A DNA stretch of 64,000 nucleotides from a bacterium. GTDB lineage: Bacteria; Planctomycetota; SZUA-567. Made by a program: the position numbers and the translations under genes. The stretch lies in assembly GCA_003245715.1 (NCBI GenBank), contig QKCJ01000037.1, positions 23,435 to 87,434 of the forward strand, in the 5' to 3' direction. Positions 8,533-17,550 of this stretch are shown here, one piece after another; position 1 is the first letter of the stretch; every line of letters starts with the position of its first letter. Under the pieces are notes generated by a model, which saw nothing but the letters and a program-made list of their open reading frames with translations, was not told where the DNA came from and did not search any database.

Positions 8533-9333
8533 TTATAGGCCGAATTTTGAGTTAAGATAATTGAAGCTTGACTTGAGGCAGTCAAACGGGTCGCGCGGGC
8601 AGACATCATGCTCGATGCAGTACCATTTTACGCCCATCTCCTCGCAGACCGGGATAATATCTTCCCAAGGCATGTTACCCTCACCAATCGGGGCAATGCC
8701 GTTAGGATTCTTCTCATCATAGTAGAATGCCTTGTCCTTGAGATGGATAACGCTTACACGGTTGGGGCAGCGGCGGATGTGCGTAATCGGTGATTCACCG
8801 CCATGCCAGACCCAGAAGAGGTCAGCTTCGATCTTCAGATCGTCGCCGCCTTCATCAATAAGGATGTCATACAGGCGCGGGCCGCCAAGCTCGGGGCGGA
8901 AAAACTCGTGCGCGTGGTTGTGGTGACCGAACATGATGCCGGCTGCCTTGAATTTGGCGATTGGTTCCTTGGCGTCGGCGAGGAATTTGCGGTAGCCTTC
9001 AATTGTCTGCGGATATGGCTCAGTTCCGAAAAGTCCGCCAAAAGCGGCATAATCACAGCCAAGATCCTTGTGGAGCTGGATTTCTTCATCTGTCTTGTTG
9101 ATAAGGTCGAGGACATTGCGGTGGGTTGCAATGCACTTGATATTATTGGCGTCGAGGATCTCTTTTATTCCTTTTGCATCAATCAGGCCATCATTGAGGC
9201 AGCCGACCGCTGAAATTTGAACTGCCGTGTAGCCCATTGCGGCGATTTTTTCGATAGTGGTTTTGAAATCTTCAGGGGTTTTAGTGAATTCCCGAACGGT
9301 AAACATCTGTACTGCAAGTTTAGTGCTGGCCAT
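8533..9333 (-). CDS. Second sugar phosphate isomerase/epimerase-like TIM-barrel protein
   Basis: A 266-residue TIM-barrel protein of the same superfamily as the gene at 6330-7268 but clearly divergent from it. It begins MASTKLAVQMFTVREF, typical of the family. It also contains GHHNHAHEF, a DLFWVWHGGESP segment, VIHLKD and CIEHDVCP, which supply His, Asp and Glu metal ligands. I chose the ATG at 9333 because it has GGAG six bases upstream, while the ATG four codons earlier has none. It is the first gene of the minus-strand cluster and is divergent from the AEC transporter across about 240 bases. An IolE-like or hydroxypyruvate isomerase-like role is possible but unproven. Confidence 0.82.
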   Translation of the reverse strand: MASTKLAVQMFTVREFTKTPEDFKTTIEKIAAMGYTAVQISAVGCLNDGLIDAKGIKEILDANNIKCIATHRNVLDLINKTDEEIQLHKDLGCDYAAFGGLFGTEPYPQTIEGYRKFLADAKEPIAKFKAAGIMFGHHNHAHEFFRPELGGPRLYDILIDEGGDDLKIEADLFWVWHGGESPITHIRRCPNRVSVIHLKDKAFYYDEKNPNGIAPIGEGNMPWEDIIPVCEEMGVKWYCIEHDVCPRDPFDCLKSSFNYLNSKFGL

Positions 9334-9570
9334 GGGTTTCTCCATAAGGTCACAAAAAATACGAGTTAAAGTTAAAGCTCAACATTGTGCGAATTGTACC
9401 ATACTATCACAGCAGAGCTATTTTTTTTGTTTTAACCCGATGAGCATATCTTTGCACGATTTGAGCATACTCCTTTTTTATGTCCGTAGGTCTTGAGTTC
9501 AATTTGAAATCAGCCATAATGTAGATTTGAACGCTTTGCCGAGGTTTTATACATTAAGGTAAGTTTTGTC

Positions 9571-10560
9571 ATGGATATTGATAAGATAGTAAACATTCTG
9601 GAGATCTGTCTGCCGGTTTTCGGCATGATCGCGATGGGAAAGATCTTTCAGCTCAAGGGGATTATGCAGCAGGTGCATCGCGAGTTTGTAAACAAGCTTG
9701 TGTATTACTTTTGTCTGCCGGCTTTGGTCTTTGTAAATGTGGCGGGGCAGGATCCTTCGATGTTTCATGATCCGGCACTTTTAGCAGGCGCGATATTGCC
9801 GACTCTTGGCATAACGGTTGTTTTTCTTATAATAGCAAAAATAACCGGGATGAAGGGGGGCTTTGCGGCTGCCTTTATTTTCGGGGCTTTCTATGCTAAC
9901 TCTGCCTATATGGGTTTCCCGATTGCAGAGGAAGCGTTTGGCAAGGAAGGTCTTGGGGTGGCTGCGATCATCAACGCGATGTGTATTCCGTCGTTTATGA
10001 TTATTGCATTTGTCATTATCGGGTATTACGGCGCGGGCGACAGGGTGGAGAGTTTTGCATCCCGCCTGAAAAAAATAATTTTGAATCCTTTTATACTTGC
10101 TTGCATTGTCGGTGGAATTGTAGCATATATAACCAGTGAAGTTAAAGGACCTGGCGGTGAGATCGGGCTGCCGGGATTTGTCATCAGTATCTGCGGCATC
10201 ATCAGATCATTCCTGACACTGGTAGCGAAGATGGGGTTGCCGCTGGCGCTTCTGGCAATTGGGGGAGTGCTGCATCTTGGTACGATAAAACGGAGTCTGG
10301 CGGCGCTTGGGGCGGATATCTTCGGCAAGCTGATATTGGTGCCGACTTTTACGTTGCTGGTGTATGCGTTTTTATTTCCGCAGACGAGTCCGACGGCGGC
10401 GGCGGTTGCGGTGCTGATTCATGCCATGCCCAATGCGGTTGTGAGTTATGTGATTGCCTGCCAGATTGGTGTGGATGAAGGGTTTGTTTCGGCGCAGCTG
10501 GTGCTCAGTACGGTTCTTTCTGCGATAACAATTCCGGTTTGGATTTATATATTGATGTAG
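9571..10560 (+). CDS. AEC-family transporter (auxin efflux carrier type)
   Basis: A 329-residue integral membrane protein with about ten hydrophobic segments arranged as two five-helix halves. It contains the characteristic KLVYYFCLPALVF early segment, NSAYMGFPIAEEAFG in the centre, and HAMPNAVVSYVIA near the end. The family includes bacterial transporters of malonate, malate and other carboxylates as well as plant PIN carriers, so the substrate here is open. It is divergent from the sugar isomerase/oxidoreductase cluster, and a functional link through a shared control region is possible but not shown. The AAGG ribosome site is weakly placed. Confidence 0.85.
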   Translation: MDIDKIVNILEICLPVFGMIAMGKIFQLKGIMQQVHREFVNKLVYYFCLPALVFVNVAGQDPSMFHDPALLAGAILPTLGITVVFLIIAKITGMKGGFAAAFIFGAFYANSAYMGFPIAEEAFGKEGLGVAAIINAMCIPSFMIIAFVIIGYYGAGDRVESFASRLKKIILNPFILACIVGGIVAYITSEVKGPGGEIGLPGFVISICGIIRSFLTLVAKMGLPLALLAIGGVLHLGTIKRSLAALGADIFGKLILVPTFTLLVYAFLFPQTSPTAAAVAVLIHAMPNAVVSYVIACQIGVDEGFVSAQLVLSTVLSAITIPVWIYILM

Positions 10561-10604
10561 ATGTCCTGAGACTTTTATACTTTTATGGCGTTGCGGGGAA
10601 GAAA

Positions 10605-11363
10605 ATGACATATATAAAAGGTCTGTGTTTACTGGTGTTTTCAGTTGCCGTGTTCTGCGGTGTTCGGGCTGGGGAAGAGGCCACTGACACTGCTGATGGC
10701 GTAAGCAAGCGTACGGTGCGCCAGATTCTTATTGAGAATGCTGGTGTTGGTACTGAGCTGCACGAGCGTATTGAGCAGGTTGGCAGGATGGTCTCGGATA
10801 ATGAGACCGCCCGGGCGATGCGTGAGATCGACCTCCTTCTGGCTGAGTATAAAAAACTCATGGCAGAGAATGGCAAGGTTTATATCAGCGTTTCCTCTGA
10901 TGCGCAGTTTATTGATTACGTCCGCAAAAACCGCAAGAAAGACGTTGTCCGGGTTGCCTGGGGTTTGCAGAAGTTATTATTCTCAAAGGCGTTTATCCTT
11001 GCTGAGGAAAAACCGCAGCAGGCATTGCCGGTTCTTGATGAACTGCTTGTATACGCGCCTTACTCAAGTGACGCTTACTGCGAGCGTGGTTATCTTTACA
11101 GCCTTTTAAAGCAGCCGCAGCAGGCGCTTGACAGTTACAAAAACGCGCTGGAACTTTCAGAAAAATTTTCCAGTGAAAAGCATAGCCGCGGCATTGCCCT
11201 GCGAGGTTTGGGGTATGCCTACACTGCTCTTGGACAGTACGATAAGGCTAAAGACGCATTTAAAAAATCACTAGAGGTTGATAGCAATAATCAGATCGCG
11301 CTTGACGGCCTTAAATACATCAGTGATATGGAAAGCCGTAAAGGCGAAAAAGTCAGTCAGTAA
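10605..11363 (+). CDS. Exported TPR protein
   Basis: A 252-residue protein with a signal peptide (MTYIKGLCLLVFSVAVFCGV then RAGEEA, cleavage likely near residue 21), a charged helical middle region, and at least two TPR repeats from about 145 to 240 (A-x(5)-Y...G-x(2)-Y-x(4)-A patterns around SYKNALEL and AYTALGQYDKAK). The ATG at 10605 follows GGGGAAG; the frame upstream of it is not signal-like. No enzymatic domain is visible, so it is most likely a periplasmic scaffold protein. It lies 20 bases before nadB, and the two may share a transcript without a functional link. Confidence 0.65.
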   Translation: MTYIKGLCLLVFSVAVFCGVRAGEEATDTADGVSKRTVRQILIENAGVGTELHERIEQVGRMVSDNETARAMREIDLLLAEYKKLMAENGKVYISVSSDAQFIDYVRKNRKKDVVRVAWGLQKLLFSKAFILAEEKPQQALPVLDELLVYAPYSSDAYCERGYLYSLLKQPQQALDSYKNALELSEKFSSEKHSRGIALRGLGYAYTALGQYDKAKDAFKKSLEVDSNNQIALDGLKYISDMESRKGEKVSQ

Positions 11364-11383
11364 ATTTAACAAGGTTTTATATA

Positions 11384-12994
11384 ATGACCGTCATCTCCGG
11401 TTTGGAGAGTTACCTGATAGATGCGGATCTCAGCTCTATCCCGGAACTCAGGACAAATGTTCTTGTTATCGGCAGCGGTATTGCCGGGCTTTCGGCAGCC
11501 ATCGCCGCAGCTAAAGAGGGTGTGCGCGTTGCACTGGTCACTAAAGAAGCGCTCAACGAAACAGCGACAACTTATGCCCAGGGCGGCATAGCTGCCGCGC
11601 TTGCGCCTGAGGATACCATTCAGCAGCATATCGCCGATACGCTTGTTGCCGGTCAGGGGTTGTGTGAGGAGGACGCGGTAGAGGTGCTGGCGCGTGATGG
11701 GGCCAAGCTCTGTCAGGAGCTGATTGATTCCGGTGCGCCCTTTGACCGTGATGAAAACGGCCAGCTGCATTTCACAATGGAGGGTGCGCACAGCTCACGC
11801 CGCATCCTGCATGGTGATGGTGACGCGACGGGCCGGGTGCTGCAGGAATATCTTTCACTTCAAATCAAAAAATACCCCAATATCTCAATCTATGAAAACC
11901 ATTTTGTAATCGACCTTCTCCATCAGGACGGCGAGTGTTTCGGCGCTCTTCTGCTTGATACCAGTTACGGCCGGATGCTGGCGGTGCGCTCGGGGGCTAC
12001 GATTATTGCCAGTGGCGGGGCGGGGCAGCTTTTCCGTGAGACGACTAACCCCCGTTGCTCAACCGGCGACGGTTTTGCGCTTGCTTTCCGGGCTGGGGCG
12101 GTGATGAGGGATATGGAGTTTATTCAGTTTCATCCGACAACGCTCTACCTAGCCGGTGCGCCGCGATTTTTAATCAGTGAATCCGTGCGTGGCGAGGGGG
12201 CGATACTGGTCAATCAGGATGGCGAGAGCTTCATGAAAAAATACGACGAGCGCGGGGATCTTGCGCCGCGGGATATTGTCAGCCAGTCAATCATGCGTGA
12301 GCTGCATAGTAAGGACGGCTCGACCAGTGTTTTCCTTGATCTGCGCCATCTTGACCGTGAGCTGGTTGCGGGGCGTTTCCCGAATATCAGCCGTATCTGC
12401 AGTATGTACGGAATTGATATCACCTCAGACCTGATACCGGTAAGGCCGGCGGCTCATTATTTTATGGGCGGCATTAAAACCGACCTTAATGGCGGAACAA
12501 ATATCAAACGTCTCTTTGCTGCCGGCGAGTCGGCTTCAACGGGCGTGCATGGTGCCAACCGTCTTGCGTCAAACTCTTTGCTTGAAGGACTGGTCTTCGG
12601 GCATCGCGCGGGAATGACTGCAAGCCGTGATCCTGAACCTTCAGGCGGAAAGAATATAATCGGCCGCAAGCCGCATTCCGTGCCTGCGCCGCTTGACCTT
12701 AATGATATGCTGCAGTCACTCAAAGCCTTGTGCTGGCGTGATCTTGGAATTTTCCGGCAGCGCGACAAACTTGAGAGCGCGTTAAAGACCATCGGTTTCT
12801 GGGAGCGTTATGTCCTTGCGGAGCAGTTTTCGGCGCGCGGCGGTTTTGAGTTGCAGAACCTGCTGATGGTCGCGCAGATAATTGTCAATTCGGCATTGTT
12901 AAGGGAAGAAAGCCGTGGCGCGCACCAGCGGATGGATTTCCCTGAGGAGCTGCCGCAGAAGACCCATACCGAGATCAGCTACACCTCCTGCTGA
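11384..12994 (+). CDS. nadB: L-aspartate oxidase
   Basis: A 536-residue flavoprotein that oxidises aspartate to iminoaspartate, the first step of bacterial NAD synthesis. The FAD dinucleotide loop VIGSGIAGLSAA is at about residues 27-38, TTYAQGGIAAAL near 60-71, EGAHSSRRILH near 132-142, ESVRGEGAIL near 266-275, and ASTGVHGANRLASNSLLEG near 385-403, all diagnostic of the succinate dehydrogenase/fumarate reductase/NadB flavoprotein family. The C-terminal helical domain is shorter than usual but present. nadA and nadC are not in the window. The gene is convergent with the LacI-type regulator, with only 12 bases between the stops and no evident hairpin. Confidence 0.95.
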   Translation: MTVISGLESYLIDADLSSIPELRTNVLVIGSGIAGLSAAIAAAKEGVRVALVTKEALNETATTYAQGGIAAALAPEDTIQQHIADTLVAGQGLCEEDAVEVLARDGAKLCQELIDSGAPFDRDENGQLHFTMEGAHSSRRILHGDGDATGRVLQEYLSLQIKKYPNISIYENHFVIDLLHQDGECFGALLLDTSYGRMLAVRSGATIIASGGAGQLFRETTNPRCSTGDGFALAFRAGAVMRDMEFIQFHPTTLYLAGAPRFLISESVRGEGAILVNQDGESFMKKYDERGDLAPRDIVSQSIMRELHSKDGSTSVFLDLRHLDRELVAGRFPNISRICSMYGIDITSDLIPVRPAAHYFMGGIKTDLNGGTNIKRLFAAGESASTGVHGANRLASNSLLEGLVFGHRAGMTASRDPEPSGGKNIIGRKPHSVPAPLDLNDMLQSLKALCWRDLGIFRQRDKLESALKTIGFWERYVLAEQFSARGGFELQNLLMVAQIIVNSALLREESRGAHQRMDFPEELPQKTHTEISYTSC

Positions 12995-13006
12995 GTGGTT
13001 TGGCCG

Positions 13007-13981
13007 CTATGCGTTAGTCTCTGCGCTGAAGTCATTATTGATGGTGCGGTATTCAAGCACGGGGATGCTGTAGACCTTCTGGTGTTTTTTCTTGCTTTTT
13101 GCGAGCATACCTGTAATTATCTCTACGGCCTTCTCGGCTATGCCCGAGAAATCCTGAACCGCTACACGGACATCTTTGGCCGGGTAGGTGCTGCCCACCC
13201 ATTTGTCATATACGCAGAAACAGATATCGCGTCCGATGAAAATTTTCTGATTCTCAATGGCGGTGCTGTAGACAGAACTCTGGTTGGTTCCGATCAGACA
13301 GACCGGCAGGTCAGGAGCAAGTTTTAGCTTGGTTCTGGTCGAAAAATTAATGCCGAGTTGATTGAATGCCTTATGCGCGCCAAGGCGCCGTTCAGTTGTA
13401 ACTGAGTTGTCAGAATCATCGAATATCTCAATGAATTCACGATAGCCTTTTTGGTACGCCCACATGACAAGATCAAATGATGCCTGAGAGTTGTCGGTTG
13501 TCACAAGAGGCACGCTTGAATTCGGAATATCACGGTCAATCAGCACTACCGGCAGACCCTTCTGCAGGGTCGGCTCAAGTATCGAGCAGTCCTCGTTGCC
13601 GTTAGGAATATACAGCGCTCCGTCGGCAATTCCCTGCTGGAGCTTGGTCAGGAGTTGTTTGGCATATTCCTGATCCTGTCTGCCAAGGGCGCAGAACATT
13701 GTATAGCCCAGTTCATGCAGAAACTCAAAAGATTTCTGGCAGGGGTAACTTTCGTTGAGGTTGTCGAGTGATGACAGAATGAAAAGAATGGTTTTGGTCT
13801 TGCCGGCTACAAGATTGCGCGCTGCGAGATTCGGCACATAGTCAAGCCTGTTTGCTGTTTCTTCAATCAGCTTGCTGGTTTCCGGGCGGACACGCTTATC
13901 ACCGCGCAAGGCCCTTGATACTGTGGAGATATCAAGCCCGAGGGTAGTTGCTATTTCTTTGAGTGTCGTCTTTTGCGCCAT
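13007..13981 (-). CDS. LacI-family transcriptional regulator, probable repressor of mannoside genes
   Basis: A 324-residue LacI/GalR regulator. The N-terminal helix-turn-helix begins TTLKEIATTLGLDISTVSRA (about residues 5-24), with hinge residues YVPNLAARNL near 50. A periplasmic-binding-protein-like ligand domain follows from about 60, including RDIPNSSVPLVTTDN and YQKGYREFIEIFDD segments. I start at the ATG at 13981 because the family begins at this motif; 20 upstream residues in frame look unrelated. It lies downstream of, and in the same orientation as, the GH38 alpha-mannosidase. Operators with a LacI-type central CG occur at the mannosidase/GH13 control region and at manA, so it is the natural candidate to bind them. 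The inducer is unknown. Confidence 0.9.
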   Translation of the reverse strand: MAQKTTLKEIATTLGLDISTVSRALRGDKRVRPETSKLIEETANRLDYVPNLAARNLVAGKTKTILFILSSLDNLNESYPCQKSFEFLHELGYTMFCALGRQDQEYAKQLLTKLQQGIADGALYIPNGNEDCSILEPTLQKGLPVVLIDRDIPNSSVPLVTTDNSQASFDLVMWAYQKGYREFIEIFDDSDNSVTTERRLGAHKAFNQLGINFSTRTKLKLAPDLPVCLIGTNQSSVYSTAIENQKIFIGRDICFCVYDKWVGSTYPAKDVRVAVQDFSGIAEKAVEIITGMLAKSKKKHQKVYSIPVLEYRTINNDFSAETNA

Positions 13982-14046
13982 ATCAGTCCGGTTGGTATTC
14001 TGTGAAAAAGTAGAGTATAGCCTGAAATAATAACGGAGCAAGGATA

Positions 14047-14087
14047 AACTTCCGGCAGCGCCTGTTGTTCAGACACTGCCGGAAGTT
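14047..14087. terminator. Inverted repeat between the alpha-mannosidase and the LacI-type gene
   Basis: AACTTCCGGCAG (14047-14058) and CTGCCGGAAGTT (14076-14087) form a perfect 12-base stem with a 17-base loop just after the mannosidase stop. No strong T-run follows on the minus strand, so it may attenuate rather than end transcription, or stabilise the mannosidase mRNA. Confidence 0.5.
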
Positions 14088-14098
14088 GGCAACAGGGG

Positions 14099-17000
14099 TT
14101 ATTTTATTTTGAAGGTCAGAATTTCAAACGGCTTGAGACTGAAGGTATGCTGCTTGCCAGAAAATACCTTGCCGTCATTCCATTCCATCATGTCAGTTTC
14201 AACCAGGCTCTCGCCGGCGTTCAGGGTTATGGTGCAGGATGAGTTTTCACCGAAAATTTCAGAAACACGAATAACCCTACAGGCTTCTTTTTCGGCTTTC
14301 TTGAGAACGTCAAGGCTTGTTCCGTGACCGGTGAAACTAACCGGTATGGCTGCATTAGCCCCTGCGCCGCAGAGTGTTACCGGCGGCTGGTTAAGCATCG
14401 CCGCCTGATAGATCACGTCTGAATCAGTCAGCTCACCGGTATGCGGCAGCAGGCTGTAGGTAAAGCAGTGTTCGCCAAGATCCGCATCCGCATCCGGATA
14501 GACCGGTGAGCGCAGCAGATTGAGATCAAGGACATTATCGAGTACTTTATAGCCGTACTTGCAGTCATTAAGCAGGGCAACGCCGTAGTCTTTGTCTGAA
14601 ATATCTGCATACCTGTGCGCGCAGACTTCAAACTTCGCCAGTTCCCAACCTGTATTGCGGTGCGTCGGGCGTTTGGCATAACCGTACTGGATATCAAAGC
14701 TTGCTTCACGGGCTCTGACCTCGGCCGGGAAGGAAACGCGCAGCATTTTGTGAAGCTCTTTCCAGTCAACCTTTGTCTGGAAGTCCAGACGCTTGCTGTT
14801 GTTGTTCAGATAGACTGATTGCTCGATAACTGATTCACCGGCTTTGAGTGTAAATTTAATTCCCTTGCGTACGCCACCGTCTGACAATCCACAGACACTA
14901 ACCGGATCAACTCCGCCAATACATTCATTCTCATAGGTGATGTCGATATCCCAGGCGTCCCAGTTTACAGGGCGGTCGACATAGAGAGAGAGCTGATTCC
15001 CCTTTTCTCCTGCTGTCAGTATTGAACGCGATGCTTCTTTGTCGCAAGCATTTGTAATAGTTCCGTCTTCGGCAAACTCATAACGGACAAGTTCATTTTC
15101 GAGGATCAGTCCTTTTGAGATATCAAGAGACGTTGAGTCATTCTTTTGCGCTTTGGTGATTGTCACACTGCCGCAGGGCGGGAGAGTAATGCTGGCGGAA
15201 ATCCCGTTTTCATCTTCCTGCACAGTTAGTTTATTGCCATTACCGTCAACTGCGCCGCAGCCGCGGAAGCTTTCAGGCAGCATGACCGGAGCAGTGTATT
15301 CTTTTGACAGGATATTTACCAGAGTAACACTCTCAGCGGATTTGTCTGTGAGCTTTTCACCGGCGGCGGCAATCAGCGCTTCGCACTCGGCAATTGATTC
15401 GGCATGTTCTTTTTCCGTAGTCTCATAGACCTTTTTTATTGACGAGCCGGGGAGGATATCGTGGAACTGGTTGATAAGCAGAACCTTCCAGAGCCGGTCA
15501 AGCGCATCCTGGGGGTAGTCTGCGGTGTCGAGGCATGAGCAGATGAACTCAGCCTCACGCAGTTTTCGCTCAAGTGTGCGGTTGCCTTTCTTTGTGCGCG
15601 CCTGAGTTGTCAGGGTCGCGCGGTGCAGCTCAAGGTACAGCTCACCATCCCAGCGCTCAAAGTCAGCACTATGTTCTGAGAGACGGTCAAAATAATCCTG
15701 CGCTCTACCGAAGCTGACCTTCGGGCAACCCTCAAGATCATTCTGCCTCAGAGCCTGCTCGACATGTTCTTCTTTCGCGCCGCCGCCGCCATTGCCGATT
15801 CCATACAGGCAGAGAAATTCATCGGCGATATGGCTTTCCTTGAAGTTGTTTTGCGCCTTGATGTGTCCGGCGGGAAGCATTGGGGCGTTATAGGTGTCTT
15901 CCGGCGGGAAGTGTGTCAGGACCTCGCTGCCGTCAAGGCCGCGCCAGAAAAACGTATTGTGCGGGAATTCATTGAACTGACTCCAGGAAATTTTCTGCGT
16001 CAGGAAAAAATCAACTCCGCACTTTTGCATGATCTGCGGCATGGCTGCTGAATAACCGAAGACGTCAGGTATCCACAGGTTGCGTACGTCAACGTCAAAC
16101 TCGTCCTTGAAGAAATTCTTGCCGTGGATGAATTGCCGTATCATCGCTTCGCCACCGGTCACGTTGCAGTCCGCCTCGACCCACATCCCGCCCTGACATT
16201 CGATATTGCCGCTTCTGACGTATTTTTTCACCTTTTCATAAAGCTCGGGATAATAGTCTTTGATAAACTTGAAGTGCTGTGGCTGCGATGCGCCGAAGAC
16301 AAAACCGGGATACTTTTCGATGAGTGCAATCTGGCTTGAGAAAGTCCTGGCGCATTTTCTTATCGTTTCACGTACCGGCCATAACCAGCCTGTGTCGATA
16401 TGCGCGTGGCTTACGGCGGTGACTTTCAGGTCGCTGGCGTTGGCTGGAGTGGCAAAGAGCGGTTTTAATATTTCACGCGCCTTTGCTGCGTTATCCGGGT
16501 TGTCCTCAAAAGCGACAACCGCTTTGTACATTGTGTTCAGGAGGCGTTTCTGGCGCGGGGTCAGTTGTGTCAGAAATTTGGCACTGCCCCACATCTGACC
16601 AATGCCGCTATCTCTGGCACCACTGCCTGCGCTATTCATCAGATTGTACAGAACTGTCATGTCAAGCATCAGATGCCATAGCTCGTTGTCAAAGACCACC
16701 AGATCAAGCGAGACCACCTTTCCTTCATAAGTACCGTGGCGTTTGGGGCATGAGCGTTCAGGATCTCTTTCAAGATCGATACCAAAGAGTTTGTTGACGG
16801 CTGTTTCAACGGTAAGGTTAACTTCCTCGCCTCCGGTACATGAATCAAATATCTGGTAAATATCTTTGCCGTAATTGATATTGAAAACCGAGCCATCAGT
16901 CATGCCGTAAAGAGGGCAGCCTGAGTCTGAAAAAATACACGCCTCTCCGTTAAAGTTAAGATTGGCGGCGACTGCCTTGCCGGCCCACCCCAATGGAACT

Positions 17001-17230
17001 TTGGCTTTAAGCTTGAACCAGGCGCTGTCCCATTCATTTCCCCACTTGTCCCCCTTTTTGATCGGCTTGTACTCGCCCTTTAGGTGGTCTCTGAAAGCAA
17101 CCGGCTCAACACTGTGGCTGTACGTTGCCTCAAACGGGATTTTTTCCCGCAGTATCGCCCCGTTTTTCAGGTAGTTGATAAACGCTTCCACACGTTTCTG
17201 GTAAATTGAGTACTCTTCCGCACGCATCAT
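14099..17230 (-). CDS. Alpha-mannosidase, glycoside hydrolase family 38
   Basis: A 1043-residue GH38 enzyme that should remove alpha-linked mannose from glycans. An N-terminal beta-rich domain precedes the catalytic domain, which starts with VSHAHIDTGWLWP near residue 270 (zinc ligands His and Asp). It contains NLWIPDVFGYSAAMPQI near 388 with the catalytic nucleophile Asp, and the C-terminal beta-sandwich domains follow. No signal peptide is seen, so it probably works in the cytoplasm on imported oligosaccharides. An AAAGG site precedes two adjacent ATGs (17230 and 17227). The upstream gap holds a promoter overlapped by a LacI-type operator and a divergent GH13 gene, suggesting coordinated degradation of mannose- and glucose-containing glycans under the downstream LacI-type regulator. 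Confidence 0.93.
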   Translation of the reverse strand: MMRAEEYSIYQKRVEAFINYLKNGAILREKIPFEATYSHSVEPVAFRDHLKGEYKPIKKGDKWGNEWDSAWFKLKAKVPLGWAGKAVAANLNFNGEACIFSDSGCPLYGMTDGSVFNINYGKDIYQIFDSCTGGEEVNLTVETAVNKLFGIDLERDPERSCPKRHGTYEGKVVSLDLVVFDNELWHLMLDMTVLYNLMNSAGSGARDSGIGQMWGSAKFLTQLTPRQKRLLNTMYKAVVAFEDNPDNAAKAREILKPLFATPANASDLKVTAVSHAHIDTGWLWPVRETIRKCARTFSSQIALIEKYPGFVFGASQPQHFKFIKDYYPELYEKVKKYVRSGNIECQGGMWVEADCNVTGGEAMIRQFIHGKNFFKDEFDVDVRNLWIPDVFGYSAAMPQIMQKCGVDFFLTQKISWSQFNEFPHNTFFWRGLDGSEVLTHFPPEDTYNAPMLPAGHIKAQNNFKESHIADEFLCLYGIGNGGGGAKEEHVEQALRQNDLEGCPKVSFGRAQDYFDRLSEHSADFERWDGELYLELHRATLTTQARTKKGNRTLERKLREAEFICSCLDTADYPQDALDRLWKVLLINQFHDILPGSSIKKVYETTEKEHAESIAECEALIAAAGEKLTDKSAESVTLVNILSKEYTAPVMLPESFRGCGAVDGNGNKLTVQEDENGISASITLPPCGSVTITKAQKNDSTSLDISKGLILENELVRYEFAEDGTITNACDKEASRSILTAGEKGNQLSLYVDRPVNWDAWDIDITYENECIGGVDPVSVCGLSDGGVRKGIKFTLKAGESVIEQSVYLNNNSKRLDFQTKVDWKELHKMLRVSFPAEVRAREASFDIQYGYAKRPTHRNTGWELAKFEVCAHRYADISDKDYGVALLNDCKYGYKVLDNVLDLNLLRSPVYPDADADLGEHCFTYSLLPHTGELTDSDVIYQAAMLNQPPVTLCGAGANAAIPVSFTGHGTSLDVLKKAEKEACRVIRVSEIFGENSSCTITLNAGESLVETDMMEWNDGKVFSGKQHTFSLKPFEILTFKIK

Positions 17231-17262
17231 GAACCTTTCATTCTATGAATTTTCAGCAGTTG

Positions 17263-17291
17263 TTTATAAACGCACAAACATCGAATCCAAA
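17263..17291 (-). promoter_or_regulatory. Putative promoter of the alpha-mannosidase
   Basis: On the minus strand, TTTGGA (17286-17291) and TATAAA (17263-17268) are 17 bases apart. The -35 element lies inside the LacI-type operator at 17284-17301, a geometry expected for repression. The -10 match is good and the -35 match weak. Confidence 0.45.
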
Positions 17292-17301
17292 CGTTTGTAT
17301 T
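17284..17301. promoter_or_regulatory. LacI-type operator 1 of the mannosidase/GH13 control region
   Basis: AATCCAAACGTTTGTATT contains the perfect palindrome CAAACGTTTG. It is 16-17 of 18 identical with the second copy 56 bases away and 15 of 18 with the copy at manA. Confidence 0.7.
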
Positions 17302-17339
17302 TCATTTATACCGTATATTTTGTGTTATGCAAGCAATAA

Positions 17340-17357
17340 AATCCAAGCGTTTGTATT
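17340..17357. promoter_or_regulatory. LacI-type operator 2 of the mannosidase/GH13 control region
   Basis: AATCCAAGCGTTTGTATT differs from operator 1 at one position. The two centres are 56 bases apart, between five and six helical turns, so a bound pair could bridge or cooperate. The rest of the 320-base divergent gap (17231-17550) holds a TTGACA hexamer at 17422-17427 that could belong to the GH13 promoter, with only weak -10 candidates 18-20 bases on. Confidence 0.65.
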
Positions 17358-17550
17358 TTTTGTTGGTTCGGTTTGTTGTGTTAATATTGATGTGTAAAAA
17401 ATACCAGCATAATCAGACTTTTTGACAAATATACAGGACAAAATGGGTATATCATAATTGCGCTATATTATAGATTATTATGATGTGAAACGCGGATATT
17501 TAGGGTTATTATTACTGTAGGGTTTGTGTTTTAAATAGAGGATAAGAGTT

